Assembly: GCA_002450295.1 (NCBI GenBank)
Contig: DJYX01000228.1
Location: 1-17,300, forward strand
Direction of reading: 5' to 3'
DNA: 17,300 bases
Origin: Deltaproteobacteria bacterium UBA6967
GTDB lineage: Bacteria > SAR324 > NAC60-12
How positions within the stretch are numbered: the first letter of the stretch is position 1; every line of letters begins with the position of its first letter. The notes below the pieces were generated by a model. It made no database searches, was not told the origin of the DNA, and saw only the letters and a program-made list of their open reading frames with translations. Below, piece by piece: positions 1 through 5,859 of the stretch. The translations under genes and the position numbers were made by a program.

Positions 1-434
1 TCATTGGCTCCGCTAATCTGGTAGGTCCAGGTTCCGGCTTCAGCGTCAATATCGGGTCTCATCGGTACAAGGTAATTGTCGTATCGGCCATCCCCAAAGC
101 TGGTGAGTCCACTGGCAGTCGATTCTAGATAAGCTAATTCATCACGTCCGCTGGGACTCGTCAGGCGGGTGATTCGGGCTGTCCCATTTGAAAAGGCCGA
201 AAGCAGGAAGGAGGTAGTATTGTCTAATAATTGGAAACTGCCGCTACTCAAGCCACTGAGAGTGCGGACTGTTGTTTGACTACCTTGAGAACTTAGTGAT
301 GGGATACCTGAAGTTGGATCATCGTTGGTTCCATTCTCATACGTTGTAGTAGTCGAACCTCCGCCCGGAGGACTGCAATTGGACAGTAACAGTAGGCTCA
401 ATATAAAACCGCTCAATCGCAAAAAAGAACTCAT
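1..434 (-). CDS. Putative secreted lipoprotein, 3' end cut by window edge
   Basis: Seen: reading leftward from the ATG at 434-432, the frame stays open to base 1, giving 144 codons with no stop. The product begins with a short basic N-region, a hydrophobic core rich in Leu (residues 4-17), then LLLSNCSPPGGG. Cys20 is the likely lipidated residue, although Asn before it makes the lipobox non-canonical. After the Cys comes a Gly/Ser/Thr-rich linker (residues 21-55) and then a Ser/Thr-rich, probably beta-structured region with a TWTYQISG segment, typical of extracellular beta-sandwich domains. The start lies 15 bases beyond the stop of the phosphodiesterase gene on the same strand, so the two are probably cotranscribed. 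No strong Shine-Dalgarno site is visible. I do not recognise the family; an envelope lipoprotein is an inference from the N-terminus. Confidence 0.72.
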   Translation of the reverse strand, partial: MSSFLRLSGFILSLLLLSNCSPPGGGSTTTTYENGTNDDPTSGIPSLSSQGSQTTVRTLSGLSSGSFQLLDNTTSFLLSAFSNGTARITRLTSPSGRDELAYLESTASGLTSFGDGRYDNYLVPMRPDIDAEAGTWTYQISGAN

Positions 435-449
435 TCTATTCCACTTGTT

Positions 450-1424
450 TTAGGGAAGCTGAAGATATTCCAAGGTGCGAAGATATGTGTTGGCACGATC
501 AGGAAAATCGGTGAAGATGCCATCAACGTCTGCTTCATAGTAGAAAATGTGCAGCATCTCTTCAAAAGACTGTATATAAGTAGGCAATCCATCCGCCCGC
601 AAGGTATAGGTGTAGACTTTCAGGTCTAGTTCATGGGCATCTTTGACCAATGAACTCAGTTGTGGCGTTCCGGATAAGTACCTTCCTTCTAGCACATGGC
701 CAGCCCAGACCGCAATTCCCTGTACGTGTTCAGTCAAAGTTTGTAACCCTTCTTTAGTGAGCAGGAACTCATAGTCTGTCTCCTTACTTTCTTGCCAGGA
801 ATTCTTCTCAAGCAATTGCAAGAGCGGGAATTCGGTCTTCAGTTCATTGCGTAATCGTTTGACCTCAGGTGCATCAAAGCTTTCGAGAATGATCGGGCAG
901 TTGTTGTCGTTGACAGAGAGATCTTTAAGTACCTCCAGTACTTTTTGGCTAAGATCCCGTCCTTGTTGGTGATGCCAGCCCGGACTCTTGATCTCGATCA
1001 GTAGCCCTACTTTCTTGCCAGTTGAGTGATTAAGTCCCTGAATTAGTTGCACTACCTCTGCCAGCGTGGGGATTTCAAAGCGGGAATGGCCTTGAGGGAA
1101 ACGTCTTGGGAAAGCAGGATTTCCCTGCTGATCACGTCGTTCAGAAACTCGAAGTTGCCGTAGCTCTTCCAAGGAAAAATCTAGCGCATAGCTGAGGTTG
1201 TCTTGTCGCTGTCTTCCGGGGAAACGCTGATTCACGTCCGTCAAGCGATCCAGATAGGGATCGTGCAAAACAATCGGCTGATCGTCTTGGGAAAGAATCA
1301 CATCAAGTTCTAGCCAATCGCAACCCAGCCCATGCGCCATTGCAAAAGCTGGCAGTGTATTTTCGGGCAGGTATCCGGACGCACCACGGTGGGCAATGAC
1401 CCACTTCTGCTGACCTAAGGCCAT
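450..1424 (-). CDS. Glycerophosphodiester phosphodiesterase, GlpQ-like, no signal peptide
   Basis: The 324-residue product matches the GlpQ type of GDPD, which hydrolyses glycerophosphodiesters to glycerol-3-phosphate plus an alcohol using a divalent metal. Visible active-site motifs are AHRGASGYLPENT (His12, Arg13, Glu21), ELDVILSQDD (Glu39, Asp41), VLHDPYLDRLTDV (His54, Asp55) and IEIKSPGWHH (Glu144, Lys146). The GlpQ-style GLNHSTGK segment is at 130-137 and a GIFTDFPD segment is near the C-terminus. Escherichia coli GlpQ is about 358 residues and periplasmic. This protein begins only 11 residues before the catalytic His, and an in-frame TAA lies three codons upstream of the ATG, so no signal peptide can be added. 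A GGAG ribosome site sits 9 bases before the ATG. It is therefore predicted to be cytoplasmic. It is the first gene of a leftward pair with the lipoprotein gene. Confidence 0.93.
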   Translation of the reverse strand: MALGQQKWVIAHRGASGYLPENTLPAFAMAHGLGCDWLELDVILSQDDQPIVLHDPYLDRLTDVNQRFPGRQRQDNLSYALDFSLEELRQLRVSERRDQQGNPAFPRRFPQGHSRFEIPTLAEVVQLIQGLNHSTGKKVGLLIEIKSPGWHHQQGRDLSQKVLEVLKDLSVNDNNCPIILESFDAPEVKRLRNELKTEFPLLQLLEKNSWQESKETDYEFLLTKEGLQTLTEHVQGIAVWAGHVLEGRYLSGTPQLSSLVKDAHELDLKVYTYTLRADGLPTYIQSFEEMLHIFYYEADVDGIFTDFPDRANTYLRTLEYLQLP

Positions 1425-1448
1425 CTTGGTTTACTCCAAGAAATGAAG

Positions 1449-1486
1449 GTGTTGCAATGAAAGTTACAAAAAACCGATTGCAACAC
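1449..1486. repeat. Perfect 10-bp inverted repeat upstream of the GDPD gene
   Basis: GTGTTGCAAT (1449-1458) and ATTGCAACAC (1477-1486) are exact reverse complements separated by 18 bases. The element lies 25 bases before the GDPD start, in the 215-base divergent gap shared with dtd. It could be an operator or an mRNA leader hairpin. No T-run follows it on either strand, so it does not look like a terminator. The rest of the gap shows a weak TATAGT (1569-1574) that might serve dtd, and a small CTTGG/CCAAG hairpin (1425-1440) covering the GDPD ribosome site. Confidence 0.55.
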
Positions 1487-1639
1487 TCTCCGCTCATAAG
1501 AGCAAGTGAGGTCTTACGGAACGATAATGAACAGGAATATGGGGGCTGCCGTTTTTGCCAAGTCAATCTATAGTGCTTCTGGTCAACGGTTTCGGAGATT
1601 TGCTGATTTCGTTTTTGTAAGCTCTCACTGAGGATAGCC

Positions 1640-2095
1640 ATGCGTGCTTTGATACAGCGTGTTTCGATGAGCCAAGTTCGGGTTGATGGTGTGACTATCG
1701 GCCAGATCGAGCAGGGATTGCTTGTTCTGCTTGGCGTGGCGCCCGATGATGAGCTGGCAGACAGAGATTGGTTGCTGCGCAAGATCCTGAATCTGCGCAT
1801 TTTTGCTGATGAGGAAGGTCGGATGAATCGTTCAGTCACAGATATTCAGGGAGGATTGTTGGTAATCTCACAGTTCACCCTCTTTGGCGATGCAAGCCAA
1901 GGGAATCGTCCTTCGTTTATTCGCTCGGCTCCACCTGAATTTGCTGAATCGGCATACAACGATTTTCTTGAGAAACTTCGCCAGAACTATAGTGGTTCTG
2001 TAGCCGCAGGGCGTTTTGCTGCAGATATGCAGGTTGAACTGATCAACGATGGACCCGTCACTTTGTTGTTGGATTCCAAGCAGAAGAATTTCTGA
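1640..2095 (+). CDS. dtd: D-aminoacyl-tRNA deacylase
   Basis: This 151-residue protein is full length for bacterial DTD, which removes D-amino acids (and glycine from mischarged tRNA-Ala) as a cytoplasmic homodimer and so protects translation. The family hallmarks are present: the N-terminus MRALIQRV, the SQFTLFGD motif (residues 77-84) with the conserved SQFT, and NDGPVT (136-141), the GPVT motif carrying the cross-subunit Gly-cisPro pair that enforces chirality. Conserved RMNRSV and RFAADM segments also fit. A GAGG ribosome site lies about 6 bases before the ATG. It is the first gene of a rightward series; the next starts 103 bases downstream with its own TATAAT, so cotranscription is uncertain. 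Nothing is missing or broken. Confidence 0.96.
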   Translation: MRALIQRVSMSQVRVDGVTIGQIEQGLLVLLGVAPDDELADRDWLLRKILNLRIFADEEGRMNRSVTDIQGGLLVISQFTLFGDASQGNRPSFIRSAPPEFAESAYNDFLEKLRQNYSGSVAAGRFAADMQVELINDGPVTLLLDSKQKNF

Positions 2096-2136
2096 TTCAA
2101 TTGCTACCAAAGAGGGGGCATGTTGCTTGCTGCAAG

Positions 2137-2166
2137 TAGATATATCTAGTCTTTCAAAGTTATAAT
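2137..2166 (+). promoter_or_regulatory. Candidate promoter (-10 TATAAT) with a palindrome, before the YdjM-like gene
   Basis: A consensus TATAAT lies at 2161-2166, about 33 bases before the ATG at 2199. No convincing -35 hexamer is found at the usual distance. Instead a perfect 12-bp palindrome TAGATATATCTA (2137-2148) occupies the expected -35 region, which would suit an activator or repressor. The gene's GAGG ribosome site precedes the ATG by 7 bases. Confidence 0.35.
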
Positions 2167-2198
2167 TCTACAGAAAATCAGATTGTTGAGGTGTTTTT

Positions 2199-2780
2199 AT
2201 GAATTTTCAAGCACACCTGCAAGGCGGGTTGGTTGCGGGCAGCATTGCAGTTGGTGTGGCCTTGGGAACTGGCTATGCGGAATGGCAAAGTGATGCTTTG
2301 CAGCGATTTGTGGATCAACCACTCGATTTTGGACAACCAATTTCGCTATTGTTAAGCTTGTTCGTTACAGCAGTCTTTATGGCTCTGTTTCCCGATCTGG
2401 ACACGACTTCAGTTCCGCAACGTTGGTTTTTTCGAGCGATGTTTGTAATGTTGGCGATTCTCTACTTCCAGAACGAGCTGGAGGTTTTCTGTCTGCTCGC
2501 CTTTGTTACGCTGTTACCAGTGATGCATAAGCATCGGGGTTGGACCCACTGGAAAGTGACTCCATGGTTAGTTGCCTTGTTTCTAGCAATTATTTGGGAG
2601 TATTTCCGAGTACAGGACACTTGGCGGGACCGCTTCTCCTGGGAGAACGTCTGGGATGCATTGCATAGTAGCTGGGCCTTCGTGTTCGCCTGTGTGCTTG
2701 GACACTATACCCACTTGTTGCTAGACTCACGACGGATTCGGTTATTGCCATTCATTCGAAATAAACCTCAGCACCACTAG
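2199..2780 (+). CDS. YdjM/DUF457-type membrane-bound metal-dependent hydrolase
   Basis: The 193-residue polytopic membrane protein has about four to five hydrophobic segments (roughly 10-26, 48-64, 78-108, 122-136, 158-174). Conserved polar residues match the YdjM/DUF457 family: an N-terminal His (His6), FPDLDTTS (Asp66, Asp68), HKHRGWTH (residues 110-117) and GHYTHLLLDS (His169, His172, Asp176). In the family these His/Asp residues are thought to bind metal at the membrane surface. The physiological substrate is not established, and the LexA-regulated YdjM of Escherichia coli is the named relative. A strong GAGG site supports the start. It is followed after 24 bases by the serine hydrolase gene, so the two probably share a transcript. 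I see no LexA box upstream. Confidence 0.82.
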   Translation: MNFQAHLQGGLVAGSIAVGVALGTGYAEWQSDALQRFVDQPLDFGQPISLLLSLFVTAVFMALFPDLDTTSVPQRWFFRAMFVMLAILYFQNELEVFCLLAFVTLLPVMHKHRGWTHWKVTPWLVALFLAIIWEYFRVQDTWRDRFSWENVWDALHSSWAFVFACVLGHYTHLLLDSRRIRLLPFIRNKPQHH

Positions 2781-2804
2781 CCTGCCATCTCTTGCAAGGC
2801 CTCT

Positions 2805-3908
2805 ATGGGCAACATCATCAAGGTTGATTTTTCGGGGCGTTGGTCTCAATCGCTGGATCAGTTGATTGAACGCCACATCAAGGAAGAGACTTTTCCAGGC
2901 ATTGAGATTCTCTTTGCTCAAGGCCCTGAAATTCTGCTCCATAAGACCTGGGGTCGACAGGAAGCGGGTAGTGATAAGCCGATGGGGTTGAATACCGTCT
3001 TTGATATCGCTTCCTTAACAAAACCAGTAGCGACAACCAGCCTGATCATGCTTTTGCAGGAGCAAGGAATGCTTGATCTGGAAGAGCCAGTGGCAACATT
3101 CCTTCCTGGATTTGGTAATGGGACAAAATCCAAAATCACTCTGCGCCATTTGCTCACTCACACATCCGGATTACCTGCCTGGGCAAATCTTTATGAGGAC
3201 TCTGATTCGTTTGAAGTCGCTCGTCAAAGATTGGTGGATACCAACCAAGAGGCCCCACTTGATCAAAGAGTAATCTATAGTTGTCTGAATTTTCTGTTGT
3301 TGGGTCAGATTATAACGGAGGTGACGAACAGTAGTCTCAGTCGTTTTTTCCAACATAGCATTAGCGAACCACTCTCACTGGAAAATACGCTCTTTTCTCC
3401 AGCGAAGCACTGGAAAAACCTGAGTGGGATTGCACCTACTCAATATTGCCCATGGCGCAAGCGTCTATTGCGTGGTGTTGTTCATGATGAAAATTGCTAT
3501 TTCTTTGGTGAAGAAGCAGGCAATGCGGGTTTGTTCTCAACAGCATTGGATCTTCATCGCTTCTGCTGCATGCTTTTGAATGAGGGTAGCCTGGATGGAG
3601 TCACGATCCTCTCTCCGTCTTCTGTGCAGCAAATGGTCAGCAACCAAAACCAACCACCACTGAGCACCCGTGGATTGGGTTGGGACTTCAAGGATGTCGT
3701 TCCTGGATATTGGAGTTGTGGATTTCTGTTCCCTCCTGGAGCAGTTGGGCACACCGGTTTTACAGGAACCTCAATCTGGTTTGATCCCCTCAATCAATGG
3801 ATTGCGATTGTACTGACGAACCGGGTTCATCTCTCGCGAGATGGGAATCTGGCAGCAATGCATCAGTTCCGTCCACGACTGCACAATTTGTTGCTCTCTA
3901 TGGTCTGA
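2805..3908 (+). CDS. Beta-lactamase-fold serine hydrolase (class C / esterase family)
   Basis: The 367-residue protein belongs to the penicillin-binding-protein-like 'beta-lactamase' family (Pfam Beta-lactamase). The nucleophile motif SxxK is ASLTK (Ser70, Lys73), followed by LLTHTSGLP (116-124). The second motif is Y158-S159-C160-L161-N162, where related esterases usually have YSD-x-N. The third motif is GHTGFTGTS (His316-Thr-Gly). GVVHDENCYFF...GNAGLFS (around 224-245) is also typical of this esterase-like branch. There is no signal peptide, so a cytoplasmic esterase or amidase-type hydrolase is more likely than a periplasmic beta-lactamase. The substrate cannot be deduced. The start has AAGG five bases upstream and lies 24 bases after the YdjM-like gene. 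An antibiotic-resistance role should not be assumed. Confidence 0.9.
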   Translation: MGNIIKVDFSGRWSQSLDQLIERHIKEETFPGIEILFAQGPEILLHKTWGRQEAGSDKPMGLNTVFDIASLTKPVATTSLIMLLQEQGMLDLEEPVATFLPGFGNGTKSKITLRHLLTHTSGLPAWANLYEDSDSFEVARQRLVDTNQEAPLDQRVIYSCLNFLLLGQIITEVTNSSLSRFFQHSISEPLSLENTLFSPAKHWKNLSGIAPTQYCPWRKRLLRGVVHDENCYFFGEEAGNAGLFSTALDLHRFCCMLLNEGSLDGVTILSPSSVQQMVSNQNQPPLSTRGLGWDFKDVVPGYWSCGFLFPPGAVGHTGFTGTSIWFDPLNQWIAIVLTNRVHLSRDGNLAAMHQFRPRLHNLLLSMV

Positions 3909-3910
3909 CC

Positions 3911-3974
3911 AAAAAAACGTGAGAAAAAAAACATAAAAATATCTTTGCTTCCTGCAACCTTAATCTGCTAGTCT
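3911..3974 (+). promoter_or_regulatory. Candidate A-tract (UP-like) promoter before the acidic hypothetical gene
   Basis: Three A-tracts (3911-3917, 3924-3931, 3935-3939), spaced roughly one helical turn apart, precede TTGCTT (3945-3950). An extended -10 TGC-TAGTCT (3966-3974) follows with an 18-base spacer. This arrangement resembles an UP element plus core promoter, though the -10 is a weak match. A 7-bp inverted repeat TTTCCTG/CAGGAAA (3976-3982 / 4006-4012) follows, and its right arm holds the AGGA ribosome site of the gene at 4017. Confidence 0.35.
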
Positions 3975-4016
3975 ATTTCCTGAACATTGTCTTGCTGAAT
4001 CCTCGCAGGAAAGCTT

Positions 4017-4421
4017 ATGCACAAAGCAGGTCGGCCCTTGCTAACCAGTAGTCAACTAGCGGAACAGGTTTCTAACTCCCAATCACTGGAAGCAAACCTT
4101 GAGGGTGCGATCCTCGAATACGCCATCAATACCTTTCCCTTCGCTGACTCCTTCGATTACTTCCCCGGACTAGAAAATGCAGACTTCCGCGAGACCCTTA
4201 CAGAAATGATCACCAATGGTGGTCTCAAAGTGGGCTTTTACTATGAAGAGATGCAGGAGAGCTTAACACTTTTCTACTTCCTGAAGGTACGGAACCAGGC
4301 TCACATCGTACTCGGCCTGGATCCAGAAAATGTTCAGGTTGCTATAAATGACGACATTGACGGTGTCTTTCGCATTGATGAGGAGCAGTACATTGAGCTT
4401 CTACAAATCCCACTAAGTTGA
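4017..4421 (+). CDS. Hypothetical acidic protein, family not recognised
   Basis: The 134-residue product has no signal peptide or membrane segment and is clearly acidic, especially after residue 25 (EANLEGAILEY, DSFDYFPGLENADF, NDDIDGVFRIDEEQYIEL). Predicted secondary structure by eye is a helical first half followed by beta strands around residues 70-110 (VGFYYEEM, LTLFYFLKV, HIVLGLD, VQVAIND). I do not recognise a domain or catalytic motif. The start is supported by AGGA seven bases before the ATG. It is 45 bases upstream of the DUF3817-like gene, in the same direction and the same reading frame, and the two may be cotranscribed. The good ribosome site and protein-like composition argue that it is a real gene. 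Confidence 0.7.
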   Translation: MHKAGRPLLTSSQLAEQVSNSQSLEANLEGAILEYAINTFPFADSFDYFPGLENADFRETLTEMITNGGLKVGFYYEEMQESLTLFYFLKVRNQAHIVLGLDPENVQVAINDDIDGVFRIDEEQYIELLQIPLS

Positions 4422-4466
4422 ATTCACTCACCATCTATCAAACCCCTCTTTCAAACTTTGAAAAGC

Positions 4467-4814
4467 ATGTTGCGAAATCCGCTGGGACGTTTTCGCCTGA
4501 TTGCTCAGGTTGAGGGTGCTTCCTACATCTTGCTTGTTTTCATTGCAATGCCCTTGAAATATGGAATTGGCTGGGATTTGGCTGTTCGATATCTTGGCAT
4601 GGCTCATGGTGTATTGTTCATCGCATACTGCTTGGCTCTTGTAATCACACGCAATGTGGTTCCATGGAGTTTTCCAAGAGTGATCGTTCTCTTCGTCGTT
4701 TCACTAGTCCCCTTTGGTACCATTTGGGCAGATCGTCGCCTTAAAGAAGAGGAAACCGAGTTATTCGGCAATCCAACCTCGTCAGCAGCAAATCCTGCGG
4801 CCTCCGAGGCTTAG
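4467..4814 (+). CDS. DUF3817-type small integral membrane protein
   Basis: From the ATG at 4467 the product is 115 residues. It has the DUF3817 pattern: GRFRLIAQVEGASYILLVFI, then AMPLKYG, then GMAHGVLFIAYC, then a third helix ending VPFGTIWAD and a polar tail RRLKEEE. Three transmembrane helices are visible, at roughly 11-30, 43-62 and 71-92. The family has no known biochemical function. A TTG at 4458 would add three residues (MKS) in frame; neither start has a clear Shine-Dalgarno site, and I prefer the ATG because homologues tend to begin just before the GRFR segment. It is the last rightward gene and converges on htpX with only 14 bases between the stops. No terminator hairpin is visible there. 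Confidence 0.8.
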   Translation: MLRNPLGRFRLIAQVEGASYILLVFIAMPLKYGIGWDLAVRYLGMAHGVLFIAYCLALVITRNVVPWSFPRVIVLFVVSLVPFGTIWADRRLKEEETELFGNPTSSAANPAASEA

Positions 4815-4828
4815 ATCCACAATTGACC

Positions 4829-5752
4829 TTACTGCCATCCATATCGCCTTTTTCTCCAAGACCAATAGCTTGGCCTGTTGAAATTCCACCAAAGAAAATC
4901 TCTCGGTTCCCAAACAGTTTGGCTGATGGACGCTAAGCGAGCAATACGCTCCGAGGTGGCTGGATGACTTCGGAGCAGAGTAGTTCCTGATGGATGAACT
5001 GGTGCAGAACTACCTGGATTAATTTTAGTCAAGGCCTGTATCAGAGCTTGAGGGTCACCTGTCAAGCGCGCTGCTCCCAAATCTGCTTGAAACTCCCTAG
5101 TTCGTGAAAGCCCCGCTTGGAGGAGTAAACTTAGCCATGGAGCCACTATCACCAACAACAACCATGACCACGGAACTGGCTGTCCATACAACCAGGACAG
5201 AGGCAGACTGAATAAAATCAAAGCAATTCCAAACCAAGCCAACCAGTGAATCAGCCGTCCAACAATACTTGATAGCATCATGACGGAAACGTCATGATGC
5301 TGAAGATGTGTCATTTCGTGGGCTAGGACAGCCCGAATCTCTTGATAACTCAGAGTTCGTAACAATCCGTCAGTCACTGCTATGGCACCATCCTGACGAT
5401 TTCCAACCGCAAAAGCATTGAGCGCAGAACTTGGAACATAATAGAGCGCTGGGGATCGAACTAAACCAGCCCTTTTGGCCAAGTCCTTTTGTATTTGATA
5501 TAGCTGAGGCAGTTCCTCTGTTCTTAACAAACGTCCTTGATGCCAACGCATCAAAACAGCTGGAGACAGCCGGGGTAGGAACCATAGGGTTAGCAGAACA
5601 GTACCAGTGGCGAAAGCAATCCCGAGTGTTCCTGCCAATAGCCAGCCCAGCAGGCTGAGCAGGCCTGTTAAGGTTCCCAGTTGTAGTATTGATTGTGCAG
5701 TGTTCCACCATTGATGGCTCTCTACTGCTTTTTTCCTCAAAATTGTTTTCAT
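4829..5752 (-). CDS. htpX: Membrane zinc metalloprotease HtpX (M48B family)
   Basis: The 307-residue protein is close to the usual HtpX length of about 290. HtpX is an inner-membrane zinc protease that degrades misfolded membrane proteins together with FtsH. The zinc site is HEMTH (His145, Glu146, His149), with the third ligand Glu220 in RTREFQAD. The family segments FAVGNRQDGAIAVTDGLL (114-131) and RSHPATSERI (261-270) are present. Membrane segments lie at about 22-60 (a helical hairpin), 162-183 and 194-213. The ATG at 5752 is the only sensible start, since the next Met is at residue 68. No Shine-Dalgarno site is visible because the CIRCE element ends 5 bases before the ATG. It is transcribed alone, behind a probable terminator of the efflux operon. 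Confidence 0.95.
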   Translation of the reverse strand: MKTILRKKAVESHQWWNTAQSILQLGTLTGLLSLLGWLLAGTLGIAFATGTVLLTLWFLPRLSPAVLMRWHQGRLLRTEELPQLYQIQKDLAKRAGLVRSPALYYVPSSALNAFAVGNRQDGAIAVTDGLLRTLSYQEIRAVLAHEMTHLQHHDVSVMMLSSIVGRLIHWLAWFGIALILFSLPLSWLYGQPVPWSWLLLVIVAPWLSLLLQAGLSRTREFQADLGAARLTGDPQALIQALTKINPGSSAPVHPSGTTLLRSHPATSERIARLASISQTVWEPRDFLWWNFNRPSYWSWRKRRYGWQ

Positions 5753-5762
5753 GTCTTAATTA

Positions 5763-5789
5763 TTAGCACTCGTTTTTAGTGAGTGCTAA
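5763..5789 (-). promoter_or_regulatory. CIRCE element (HrcA operator) of htpX
   Basis: TTAGCACTC (5763-5771), a 9-base spacer and GAGTGCTAA (5781-5789) match the CIRCE consensus at every position. The symmetry extends outward to 14-bp perfect arms (5758-5771 / 5781-5794). CIRCE is the binding site of the heat-shock repressor HrcA, usually found before groESL and hrcA-grpE-dnaK. Here it sits immediately before htpX, its inner edge 5 bases from the start codon, and its outer arm overlaps the candidate -10. Derepression of htpX on heat or protein-folding stress follows by inference. hrcA itself is not in the window. Confidence 0.95.
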
Positions 5790-5790
5790 T

Positions 5791-5818
5791 AATTTAACAG
5801 ATATATTACGCAAAGCAA
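5791..5818 (-). promoter_or_regulatory. Candidate sigma-70 promoter of htpX overlapping CIRCE
   Basis: On the minus strand TTGCTT (5818-5813) and TAAATT (5796-5791) are separated by 16 bases. The -10 shares four bases with the extended CIRCE arm, and transcription would start inside the CIRCE element, a geometry that fits direct repression. The hexamers are each 4/6 matches, so this is plausible rather than certain. Confidence 0.45.
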
Positions 5819-5828
5819 ATAGAAATTA

Positions 5829-5849
5829 GGGTGAGTGATTATCTCACCC
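5829..5849 (-). terminator. Probable terminator hairpin of the efflux operon
   Basis: GGGTGAG (5829-5835) and CTCACCC (5843-5849) form a GC-rich 7-bp stem with a 7-base loop, 11 bases after the RND gene stop. On the minus strand it is followed by TAATTTCTATTTG, which is moderately T-rich, so intrinsic termination is likely but may be leaky. It separates the efflux operon from the htpX promoter. Confidence 0.6.
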
Positions 5850-5859
5850 CAGCCAAAAA

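Noticed and set aside
1303..1839. 178-residue minus-strand open frame across the GDPD start and dtd
   Set aside because: It is antisense to two well-supported genes, rich in Ser/Arg with no recognisable motif or ribosome site; a shadow frame.
2805..3908. Antibiotic-resistance beta-lactamase
   Set aside because: There is no signal peptide and the motifs fit the broad esterase-like branch; resistance cannot be inferred.
4790..4830. Terminator between the convergent DUF3817 and htpX genes
   Set aside because: Only a short GCCTC/GAGGC palindrome inside the coding end is present, with no T-run.
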